From Caprella mutica (Eukaryota; Arthropoda; Malacostraca; Amphipoda; Caprellidae): DNA of 64,000 nucleotides. Where the stretch lies: NCBI GenBank assembly GCA_947561585.1, contig CANNZV010001049.1:1-64000 (forward strand). The letters run 5' to 3'. Made by a program: the position numbers and the translations under genes. Under the pieces are notes generated by a model. It was not told the DNA's origin and did not search any database. It worked only from the letters and a program-made list of their open reading frames with translations. This document shows, piece after piece, positions 14,201 to 26,200 of the stretch (the first letter of the stretch is position 1; every line of letters starts with the position of its first letter).

Positions 14201-17200
14201 ACAGCTCCAGACACGATACCACCGCTTATCACTATCCTATCGTTTTCAACTGTACTTTGGCCAGGTTGTTTAGTCTTCAAAGATTTGTAATACGGATGGT
14301 CCGTAATATACGACGGAGGCCGCACGAATTTTCTTAGCTGGTTATGGTGAACTTTTGAAATCCTGTTAGTTTCAAGATCCTCCACCTGGTACGTAACACC
14401 ATTTTGATTAACTTGAGTTATTTTAAGTGGCCCATGAAACCTTGGACGGAACTTCTCCGTTGTTTCATTCCCCGTTGGAATGATTTTCTTCAACACCTCC
14501 TCGCCTATTTCATGAGTTTTGAAGTTTCTCCCTCCATCACGCCAGGTTTCTAAAAAATCACCCGGTATAACCAACTTGTCCCTTACGTTATGTACACTTC
14601 CAAGTATCATATCTGATGGTGATGACTCCAGAGCAGAGTGGTACGTTCCATTGTGAACTATCACCACCTTCGGAAGAGCATCCAACCATTTTCCTCCTTG
14701 TACACCCTCCACGCGAAGTAGCTCCAACAAAGTTCGGTTGGCTCTCTCGACCAGGCCATTTGAACTAGGTTTATACGCGGTCGTGTAAGTGTGCTCAATG
14801 TTGTACCTGTCCAAAACATCATTGAACTCTTCACTCTTGAACTCCCCTCCGTTATCACTTAGAACTCTTTCAGGAGAAGCAATGCAACAAGGCAATATTC
14901 TTTGCTCGAACTGCCTCGCGATATGACTGCCTTTCTTGTTCGTGATAGGGACCACGCACAACCACTTCGTGAAGTGATCCATTGCTACCAGGCATCCTAT
15001 GTTGGGGCCAGAGCGAGGCAGTAACAATAGATCGACCGCCAGTAACTGAAAAGGTCTCTCAGTTTGAACTTTACGAACTGGAGGAGATCCCGTAGGAGCA
15101 ACTTTCCCTTTCTGACAGGTTTCACAGCTTGCTGTCACATCTCCTGCCACATGATACAAACCAGGGTTCCATACGTGTTTACCCACCAATTGGAGGAGTT
15201 TGTGTCGTCCAAGATGCGCCATACTGTTGTGAGCAACAAGGAGGATCTCCACAAGCATCTGAAAAGGCACGACATATGAAAGAATACCTTCTTTTTGATA
15301 AGTAAGAATATGATTATGCACAATTAAATGATCAGAAAATCTCTTATATTGATTCAAATCATTAGACCACGTATCAGTAGTTAATGCAAATATTACACGA
15401 CTTATAATTTCACATTTCCCCTGCATATCAGCTACTTGGTCTAACGTAAGTATAGATGAAAATCCATCTAGCTCACCAGACTCATCTCTAGAAAGACCAA
15501 ATTTCAGACTCATATTACCAACTCCAACACATATAACCTTTGCTGAACTCGGAATAGACACGTGGGAGGTCATTGCTATTGCAGTCGTTCCGCCATGGCT
15601 GGTCCAAGAAGCAAACTGCACATCAGAACCAGAGCCAATTCTGTAACATTTACTCTCGTAATTAATAGTCAAATTAATAGATTTCATAAAATCAATCCCG
15701 AGAATTAAGCATGAAGGGAAAACATCATCTGCTACGACTGCTACCAATTGCATTTTTGGCTCAGTCATATTCTCCAATTTTATTGGAATATGCGCCATGC
15801 CAAGAACTTTAGTATTAGCCTTACCAAGTCCGTGGATAACCATTTTCACATTATCCACTTCAATCTGTTCCGATTCTATGAAACTGGCTGAAGCACAGCT
15901 TATCTCTGCTCCTGTATCTAATAGAGCACAACGCATGAATTTTGATACCATAACCTGCACACAAGCTATATGGGACTGCTCGTGGATTTCACAACTGAGA
16001 GATCCACCAACCACAGCGTCTATATGAGGAAAATCTACCACTCCATCATCCTCAATCTCCTCAGAAGTTTGGTAATCATGGATTGGTTCTCTACCCAGGC
16101 ACTGTTCATTTGGAAGGGTATATGAATTCATTGCTATTGCCGGGTTAAAATGAACTCCAGATAGACACTGCAAATGAACCACCGATGATTGACTTCTGAT
16201 TTCATTTTTATGTGAGAACCAAATAGAGTTCTTCGCACCATAATGGACAAGCACTCTGCACTCAAATAACTTACTAAAAGCACATAAAACTTCCATACAT
16301 GGTAATTGCCCTGGTAGTTCTATCAATTTTAACTTTTTCTTACCTCCCTTACTTAGTTTCAGATCATAATCATCTGGATTCTTCATTATGTCAGCAACCA
16401 ATAACCGACGTAACGATTTCGCATCACCAACTGCAATACTTGGCTTAGGCGGTTTATCCAAATGATCCATCAGTACACATAATGACTCAAACAGCGAGTC
16501 CCCACCCCCTGGAACCACTTTAACAACGTGAACCGCCGTAGGAAGAACACCTTCCCCATAAACCACAGGAGGGTCCGTTGAGCTTTCCAGAGGTCGAGAC
16601 CGCGACAACAAATCAGCCACAAAGTTATCCTTCCCAGGTAAATAAACAATCTTATAGTCAAAAGCTGAAAGATCTTCTAGGGTTCTGGCCAAACGGCTGT
16701 CGAGTATCTGCATATTGTGTAAATATACGAGTGGTTGATGGTCTGTTAGAATCTCCACATGGCATCCCATTAGAAAAGGACGTAAAGATTTGACAGCCCA
16801 TCGTAGACCAGCCAACTCACGCTCAATCGTGGAGTAGCTCTTCTCAGATTTAGAGAAAGTTGTTGACGCATATGCAATAATTCGGGTTTCTTCACCCTGT
16901 AGCTGCGACAGACAAGCCCCTGCGCCATAACCAGAAGCATCAACATACAATTGTAAAGGGTTAGCATCTTCCCGATAGTCTGGAAAAGCCAACATGACAT
17001 CTTCACAGATCACCTCCTTCAACTTCTCAAAAGCATCTTCCATCATAGGTGTCCATGTCAAGGTTTTGCGCTTTGGACCAGTTGTCTTTTCACTGAGAGG
17101 TTTCTGGACAGATGAAAAGTTGCTAACAAACTTCCGTTGGAAATTGGCTAGACCAAGGAATTGTCTTAATTCTCCGATTGTATGTGGTTTGGAGAACTGT

Positions 17201-20200
17201 CTTACTTTCTCCACATATTTAGGCGACTTCTTGACACCTAATGATCCCACGCGATGACCGAGATAGTCCACTTCATCTTTAAACCAACTGCACTTAATCG
17301 GCTTTACTTTAATACCATAGGATAGAAAGGTATTCAAGACTCTCTTCACTAAATCTAAGTGGTCTTCGAAGTTGTTACTCATAATGAGCACATCGTCAAT
17401 ATAAACGATTACTTGGTTTTTAGGGAACTCACTGGTTACCTCCTGCATTGATCTTTGAAATGCTGCGGGGGCATTACGAAGACCAAACGGAAGCTTAAGG
17501 AACTGGAAAAGCCCATGAGGTGCCGAGAATGCAGTCAGCTCTCTGGACTCTTTGCTAAGTGGTAACTGGTAATAACCCCTCACAAGGTCGAGACTAGTGA
17601 AGTATTTAACACCATGCAAGCTGTACACAGAGTCTGTTAAATTGGGCACCGGATGCCGATCGGGTTTCGTGACCTCATTGAGCTTCCGATAATCCACACA
17701 CATTCTCAGGGTACCATCATTCTTCATCACGGGAACTACAGGAGATGACCAAGGTGACCTGCTTGGCTCGATGATGTCGAGAAGTTGGAGCTCATCACAC
17801 TGCGCCTTAATCAAACCACTTACTCTATCATTAAACCGACGAGGCTTCTGATAGATTGGAGAACAGTTAAGCAATTGTATGTTATGAGGATCCACATTCA
17901 GAATTCCCATATCTGTATCCCCAGTACTCAGAACTCCAGCCACCTCGTGCAACATATCCATTACCTGGTTTTCGTGTTCATTAGTCAAATGAGTCAGGTT
18001 GACCATACTTTCTAAAGTAGGCGTTTCTTCTACAGTTTGGCTGGATGTGGCCTCCAAAGCAGTTACAGACACTTGGACCTGTTCTTCCGATTTTTCGTTG
18101 GTCCCATCTGGAAAATCAGTTTCCAAAATTGTAGAAATTAGACCAACAGTTTCCCCGCAAGCAATATTGTAGGGAGTTTCTCCACGATAAACTACCAAAA
18201 TATCTTCGGCACGATCCGATATACCAGCAACTACGTCTATAGACTTTACCGAAGTAGATCCCTCCAGCAGGAATAGAGACTTGTCCATAGGTAGATCGCA
18301 AGTAGATCCAATCCAAGTTACAGGAATCCTGGTAACTATGTTAGGGTCCATTCTAGTAGTCTCTGAAACCACACAATTCACTCCTCTGAAGACAGGAGGA
18401 CTCTCTTTTCCGTTTCTTCTATCCCAAAGTACCATATCACCCTGTTCCAAGATTTGTTTTATAATTCCTGGTTCTGGAATTATTTCTATAGAGTTCAAAA
18501 CAAAAAAATTCTCAGACAGCACAATAGGGACATTTGACGCTCTGTCTGATTCAACTACTAAAAATTCACTAAGTTTCATTCTAATTCCATTTATGTAAAC
18601 ATGCAGATCAATTATACCATTTGAAGAAACAAGATTAGAGGATCCAAAAGCACGCAACCTAGTTGTACGATCTTCTTTGAAATCAAATTGGTTCTTGTTT
18701 AACCAGTCACTGTTAACCATGCTATGAGTAGCACCAGTGTCTATGAGAGCCTCAGTAAGAATACCTCTAACTTTTATCGGTATTATTAGTCGCTCAGTGT
18801 CTCTGACAACTAAATCTATGTTTGCTTCACACGAGTTGTCACCTTCCGAAACACAAGATTCGACAACTACTGAACTATTCTTGCAATGCGCAGTTGTGTC
18901 AAAAAACTTGCTTACTTGCTCTAGATGGCGCATCCTATCGTCAGCAGTATAATAGTCATTGAAGCTATGTCTTTGCTCTGAGTCTAGCTCCTTTGATTCA
19001 GAGCTTTCTAGTTTGACGACCTCTGCAAACACTCACGATTCCTATGTTCTAACCCACATGTCTTGCATCTTAATGGAAATCTTTTCTGAATTTGGTTATC
19101 ATTTCGCGAACAACTACCTTTCATATGCTCACCACTACCACAAATTAAACACAGACCATGTTTCCTCCAGCATCGTTCTTCGGTATGGCCTACTTTATCA
19201 CACCAACTACAAATCAGCCTCTTGAGACTATCCTTTCCCCCCGATACTTTGAAATTGGGTTCACGAGAATAAAACATCTTCGTAGGAGATCTACGTTTAT
19301 CAGAGAGGTTAGGAGATACCACATGTTGATCAGGATTTTTGTGGGAATGTGAATCTTTAAGAATGAGAGTGTGGTCCGTTTTCCGAGAATAGAATACTTC
19401 AGCGGTAGGTTCACTATCAGAAGAGTACAGCTCATTGTTCACAGCAGCGTGTCTATCATGTCCTGCCGCTAGCCTCTTAACATAATCCCAGTTCAATACC
19501 CTTCCTGCTGCTGGAAGCTCTTGAGCGTATCTAGCAAGAACCTCGGCAAAAGTATTGGAAACACTTCTGCTGAACTTTCTGATTAGTTGTCTCTCTCGCT
19601 CAACTTTTGACTCGAAGGTCCTTTTTGCCAATCTCTCTAGTCTAAGTGCGTATATGGTGAGAGTTTCTGCTGGTTCGATTTTCGCCTTGGTCCACTTTGC
19701 TTCATATTGCGTCATTCTGTCAGTTTCCTGACTAGCTTCCCATTCCAACAGCTTTCTCCTCAGATCTGAATACCTCCGCCTTTTCCCGTCAATAGCGTCA
19801 AACATCCTTCTTGCCGAGCCCTTCAAATAATCTCTCAATAATTTAGACTTTTGTCTGTCAGTCCCATCGTACCGTTCACGGAAATATAGATCATACTCCT
19901 CGAGAAACGTGGAAACCGATTCTCCGTAATTTATGTCGAATACCGATGGGGGAACAGCCTCTTTCTGTCGACCCATCTGTTCCAACGCTCTCAGGAATGC
20001 ATTTTCTATGCTGCTATTACTCTCGGACTGTTTGCGCCTTCCCATGGGAACTGACGATGGACCAGAGGAACTTTCCGAAGATGAACCGACATCAGAAATT
20101 CGTTGCTTTCTCTGGTAAATGTTAGGCCTCTCACAGTCCTTCTCTGAATCAGAAGAGGCGATAATTGGTTTCTTTTGCCTCCTTTCTACAAATCCGGTAG

Positions 20201-23200
20201 ATTCTTTTCCTGGTTTTACTCCGGTACTTTCAAATTGGACCTTCAAACCATCATAAGAATATGTATGTGCAACCTTATGAACATCCCTACGCTTAGTATA
20301 CCTAAACCAATAGTCACTCTCTGTTAAATCTCTTAGGTATGAAGACCATTTTACAAATGATTGTTTTACAGGGAAAATCATATTGATGTCGCTTGGAAAT
20401 CCCTCTAGACACAAAACAACAGAGGAAATAAAGGAAGAACCCCTCCTATCGAATTCCCCAAATGGACTCACACACTGCAATATCGAATCTAATGAATGCA
20501 AGTGATCGTCTGAATGAGGATCTACAATTTCCCCTTTTAGGAAAGAAGATCGAACTTTATGGTCAGTAAAATGAGACAGAATCTGCTGTAGTCTAAATAC
20601 GTTATTCAATAAAGCATCAACCTGATCTCGATCCAGCGGAGATTTGTCTACATGACCCGAAAACTTGTCATTTTTATGCACACGAGGTTTAACACCAGTT
20701 CCCACTACATCCACATTAATGAGATTAGAGTTACTCTTCAAATGGTTATTTACTTTGAAAGTTCCTCCATCTGCGCCCTCTTCCTCTATGATGGGAGAAA
20801 TACCGGGCCATCCAGAGTCACAATCGAAAGGAGTTAGTTTACTAGATAACATGATGAAATTAAATAAGTAGAAAAATGAGACATAGATTAGTTTAGCGCT
20901 TAATGCATCAACAATTGTTGTTTAATGCATCAACCATAAAAAAAAAATACCCTAAAAGAAAATTGCCATTTGAAAAGGACTAAATAATAATTTTTAACTC
21001 CTAAATAGAAAATTATAAAGTGAAAAATACACCTATCTGAAACAAACACCCATCCAATATTCCACGAGTCCCTGGTCTGGGCACCATTTATGTAGCGGTA
21101 GGGAGAGTTACCAGGCTAGCATAATATCTACTGAGAGAAAACCTAGAAACTGACCACAGGGCTCGCGGAATAAAAGACACAAGCATCTAATTCAAATTGG
21201 ATGTATTTACGAAAGATTAAACAGAACAAGATAATTTTTGCACAAATATAATAGGGAGTGTCACACAAATATAATAGGGAGTGTCACACAAATATAATAG
21301 GGAGTGTCACACAAATATACTAGAGAGTGTCACACAAATATACTAGAGAGTGTCACACAAATATACTAGAGAGTGTCACACAAATATACTAGAGAGTGTC
21401 ACACAAATATACTAGAGAGTGTCACACAAATATACTAGAGAGTGTCACACAAATATACTAGAGAGTGTCACACAAATATACTAGAGAGTGTCACACAAAT
21501 ATACTAGAGAGTGTCACACAAATATACTAGAGAGCGTCACACAAATATACTAGAGAGCGTCACACAAATATAATAGAGAGCGTCACACAAATATAATAGA
21601 GAGCGTCACACAAATATAATAGAGAGCGTCACACAAATATAATAGGGAGCGTCACACAAATATAATAGGGAGCGTCACACAAATATAATAGGGAGCGTCA
21701 CACAAATATAATAGGGAGCGTCACACAAATATAATAGGGAGCGTCACACAAATATAATAGGGAGCGTCACACAAATATAATAGGGAGCGTCACACAAATA
21801 TAATAGGGAGCGTCACACAAATATAATAGGGAGCGTCACACAAATATAATAGGGAGCAGCTCAATTAGGTAGCAGCAGCTCAATTAGGTAGCAGCAGCTC
21901 AATTAGGTAGCAGCAGCTCAATTAGGTAGCAGCAGCTCAATTAGGTAGCAGCAGCTCAATTAGGTAGCAGCAGCTCAATTAGGTAGCAGCAGCTCAATTA
22001 GGTAGCAGCAGCTCAATTAGGTAGCAGCAGCTCAATTAGGTAGCAGCAGCTCAATTAGGTAGCAGCAGCTCAATTAGGTAGCAGCAGCTCAATTAGGTAG
22101 CAGCAGCTCAATTAGGTAGCAGCAGCTCAATTAGGTAGCAGCAGCTCAATTAGGTAGCAGCAGCTCAATTAGGTAGCAGCAGCTCAATTAGGTAGCAGCA
22201 GCTCAATTAGGTAGCAGCAGCTCAATTAGGTAGCAGCAGCTCAATTAGGTAGCAGCAGCTCAATTAGGTAGCAGCAGCTCAATTAGGTAGCAGCAGCTCA
22301 ATTAGGTAGCAGCAGCTCAATTAGGTAGCAGCAGCTCAATTAGGTAGCAGCAGCTCAATTAGGTAGCAGCAGCTCAATTAGGTAGCAGCAGCTCAATTAG
22401 GTAGCAGCAGCTCAATTAGGTAGCAGCAGCTCAATTAGGTAGCAGCAGCTCAATTAGGTAGCAGCAGCTCAATTAGGTAGCAGCAGCTCAATTAGGTAGC
22501 AGCAGCTCAATTAGGTAGCAGCAGCTCAATTAGGTAGCAGCAGCTCAATTAGGTAGCAGCAGCTCAATTAAGTAGCAGCTCAATTAGGTAGCAGCTCAAT
22601 TAGGGTAGCAGCTCAATTAGGGTAGCAGCTCAATTAGGGTAGCACACTCAATTATGGTTAGCACACCCAGATATTTTAGTTCTGGGCTATTTTCTCATCA
22701 ATTCTCATAACTCAAATATAGCGGCTAGCTTCAGGACATAATAGTTTCAGGTATTAAACCATTTAATCTTATCAAACCGTGAACCTGGAAAACCCCGATG
22801 GAAAATTATCAAATTGATACTAATTGGTAAACAAGAAAAATAAAATACTCGAAACTAAATAATAGAAAAATATGAATGCTGAAAACTTGAAAAAAGAAAT
22901 TTCAACTCAAAGATAGCCACCCGTCGCAATCAATATAAATTCCCCTTCACAATACCGTACTTTCCCGACTAGTAGACATTTGAAGTAACAGTTTTAAAGT
23001 TATTTACATAATTAGGAAGACTCCACTAAGTTATTATGAACCTAGAAATCCAAAAAAATATAGCACTAGAGTCGCAATTACGGTAACTGCCGGCTGATTC
23101 TTATACTACTCTTGGAACTCACTTAAATACTTTAGCAAAAATACAGATGCAACGGAAAAGGTAAAATTAGCAAAAGATGAATATAAGGGATAAGATAATA

Positions 23201-26200
23201 CAGGAAAAACAAAGAATGAAAATTGAAATATAAAGTAGTGATTTTATGTAAGGAAGTAGGAAGTAAGGACAGGAAAGATTCACGTGCAAAAGAATAACCA
23301 CTAACGATTATCCTAACGCTTATACGTATATACCATTACCCTCATTTAAGCAAATGAATAAAACCCTGATTGTCATATTATTTCGACAAATTTCACTGCA
23401 CAACCTTATAGAAAAATACCACACAGTCTAATCAATATACACCAATAAATCTGCTAGTTCGGGTGAATAGAGATACGTGGCAAAGTACTAATTTTTTCAA
23501 AAAAGATACATCGCCTAGTAAGGCATAAGAAATTTATTTAGGATGCTATTTCTACTTATTATTTAGCAGTGGAAAAGTAATTAAAATTATAATGGAACTT
23601 TATAAGGAGCATAAATAGCTCAAAGAAAGACGCCCCTCTTCAATATATGATAAAGAATATCCCATTGTGTCTCTTATACAAAGTGTTTAAAGTTTCGCTG
23701 AAAGGTATAACCCGGAGACCACTAAGAAATTTGCAAGAATGTTTCGAAGTTTGCTTCGTTCTGTCTTCAGGCTGGAGGAGGTCATTTTCAACAACTTCTG
23801 TAGGGCCACAAGATATGTGGTTCATATAATATAGCCATATATATAGGACAATAAATGTTTAATAATAATACTTTCATTTTCATCATCCTTCGTGTATCTA
23901 TGATGACAATTGATGAATTAGAAGTGCTTCTAATTCGCAATTTAAAAATGTCGTTTCTGATAGAACACAGTGAGTCAGTGGATATATTGTTTAGTCCATA
24001 AGCTGTATATCAAGTCTAATAGACTGATAGTTGTTAATATTATTAATAATAATATTCAATCATTGGCTGCAGCAAAATAATCCAAACAATAGTGCTACAC
24101 TGTGTTTCATCAGATAAAGAAATTTTTTAACTGCGAATTAGAAGCACTTAAAAATAAGTCAAATACCATTATAGAGGCATCACTTTGACGGAAAAGAAAG
24201 GATTTTTATTATTATTAAACATTTATTGTCTTATATCATATGAGGCACATCTCCTGAGGTCTCACAAAAGTTGTTGAAAATGACCCTCTCCGAAGTGAAG
24301 ACAGAACGATGCACACTTCAGAACATTCTTGCATACTTTCTTGAGAGTCTTATTGTTATATTTTTGAGCGGAGATTTGAGCACATTGTATAAGAGACTCA
24401 TTAGGATCTGTTTTTTTATACATAAACTTATAAACTTGAGTTTGTGCAGCAGCCCATATGCGAGAGTCCAAAGAGTTGAGATCTGGACTGTGTACTGACC
24501 AGGAATTTTATTTCCGTACTTCTGCTAATCACTCGACCTCGAAACGTTTCCTTAAATTCTAGAACTGCATTTGTGAAATGTGGTCTTGCATCCACCAAAG
24601 TGAAGAAGTTGCAGACTGGGCCAAATAATGTGCTGGAGCAATTATAGTTTTGAAACCATTAACTGGTAACATGTTGCCATATTCGTTAAGGAATGCTTGA
24701 ACAATTGGAGCCATTCCATTATTAATTGCAACGAAGATCATTACCCTAGCATCATACCTATCATTTGTTTTCCAGATATTTTGAGGATTTTTATTCGTAT
24801 TATTCGATGTGTTTTTGATGGAGGCAAATTAACTTCTCGTCTGTCCAAACGATTCAATTGGCAATGTTGGATGTTTGCTGCATAATCCACTCACAAAACC
24901 GCTATTTATGTGGTTTTCGTTAATGGTCGAACTGAAGTTTAATGGTAGAAACGGAAACGAAATGAATGTATGACGATCCTCCACCACGTGGTTTTGGTGT
25001 GAATGAAATCTGCTGAAAAGCTTTTCTGAGAGAAAAACTAGTGGTTTCTTTAAAGAAACTCTTCACCTCTTGAATCGCAGTTTGTGTTTTTTTGTTTTGT
25101 TTTCATTTGCTTTTTCTTGTGAATAGAACCAGTTTCACTGAATAGACCACGAACTCTTGTGAACTTTTTCAAGTGGTAAGATTTAGCCACCCTTCCTTTT
25201 ATCTTGGGAAAGCATGAATTTTCGGTGTACTGTTGAAGAAGAAGGTGTTTTTTGGCAAACTACAAAGTACAGGACGATGCATTTCTTCTCAAATTCGAAA
25301 ACATTTTTAAATTGAAGAACAATGCTAATATTAATAGGGTGATAGAAATCCACTCCCTATGGAGAAAATGGCTTATAAATAATACGACTTGACGCAATTT
25401 TATTTCTCCCATTTCGTAATTTAAAAATGACGATTTTGATAGACAGTGTTCAAGCATGTCAAAAGCAATTAAAAATAATCAAATAATTGACATTTCTTCA
25501 ATTTGGTAGATTGATTCATATATTTTATTAATCCGTAGATTTATTTTTAAAAATTTCAGACCTCAAGGGGGGGGGGGGCATCTGCCCCAAATGCCCCCCC
25601 CCCTTTTATACGCGCCTGAAAATAGGCGTGGTGTATAGAGGCTTCATTCAGATCTTTCTGCACACTATTTTCAGAATAATTCTATTTTCAATTACTCAAA
25701 CCCAATCTTTTGGAAGAAATCGTTTCCAAATTTCATGTGTTCATTTCAGAATGGAATATTAAGGTGGAAAGCAAAGGAACCTACCAAGGGAAGCGTCCGC
25801 GACTCTTCGGTCTTCCGAAAATTTCACAAAATTGACAATATAAAGGAAAAAAGAAAATACATAAAGTAATTCTAATAAACCAAATCCATTGTTTATAAAT
25901 TTTCAAATCTGTGGTTTATCATGAGTCACATCTGTGGTTTATCATGAGTCAAATCTGTGGTTTATCATGAGTCACATCTGTGGTTTATCATGAGTCACAT
26001 CTGTGGTTTATCATGAGTCAAATCTGTGGTTTATCATGAGTCATATCTGTGGTTTATCATGAGTCACATCTGTGGTTTATCATGAGTCACATCTGTGGTT
26101 TATCATGAGTCACATCTGTGGTTTATCATGAGTCAAATCTGTGGTTTATCATGAGTCACATCTGTGGTTTATCATGAGTCAAATCTGTGGTTTATCATGA

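Larger units (their letters stand above)
10647..23642 (-). mobile_element. Complete Ty3/gypsy LTR retrotransposon, 13.0 kb, antisense in intron 3
   Basis: LTRs at 10647-13206 and 21091-23642 both read TG...CA, and a 4-bp ATAT duplication flanks the element (10643-10646 and 23643-23646). In minus orientation the order is 5' LTR, PBS-like site, gag, pol, purine tract, 3' LTR. Gag and pol are both full-length open frames. The LTRs look identical outside their internal arrays, which points to a recent insertion. No env-like frame is present. It interrupts an older mariner-like transposase and lies opposite to the host fucosyltransferase. Confidence 0.96.
21091..23642 (-). repeat. 5' LTR of the gypsy element (2552 bp)
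   Basis: Same ends as the partner LTR. It holds a 616-bp 23-bp array (21241-21856) and a 19-bp array from 21857, with its last full-type unit near 22567. The final 1075 bp match the other LTR in length and, by eye, in sequence. Confidence 0.97.

Noticed and set aside
13258..20852. BEL/Pao or copia classification
   Set aside because: RT precedes RNase H and integrase, which excludes copia. The 4-bp target duplication, GPY/F-like module and RT motifs fit Ty3/gypsy better than BEL/Pao.
13258..23642. Endogenous retrovirus with an env gene
   Set aside because: No third frame with signal peptide and transmembrane segment exists between pol and the 3' LTR; pol ends close to the purine tract. Classified as an LTR retrotransposon.
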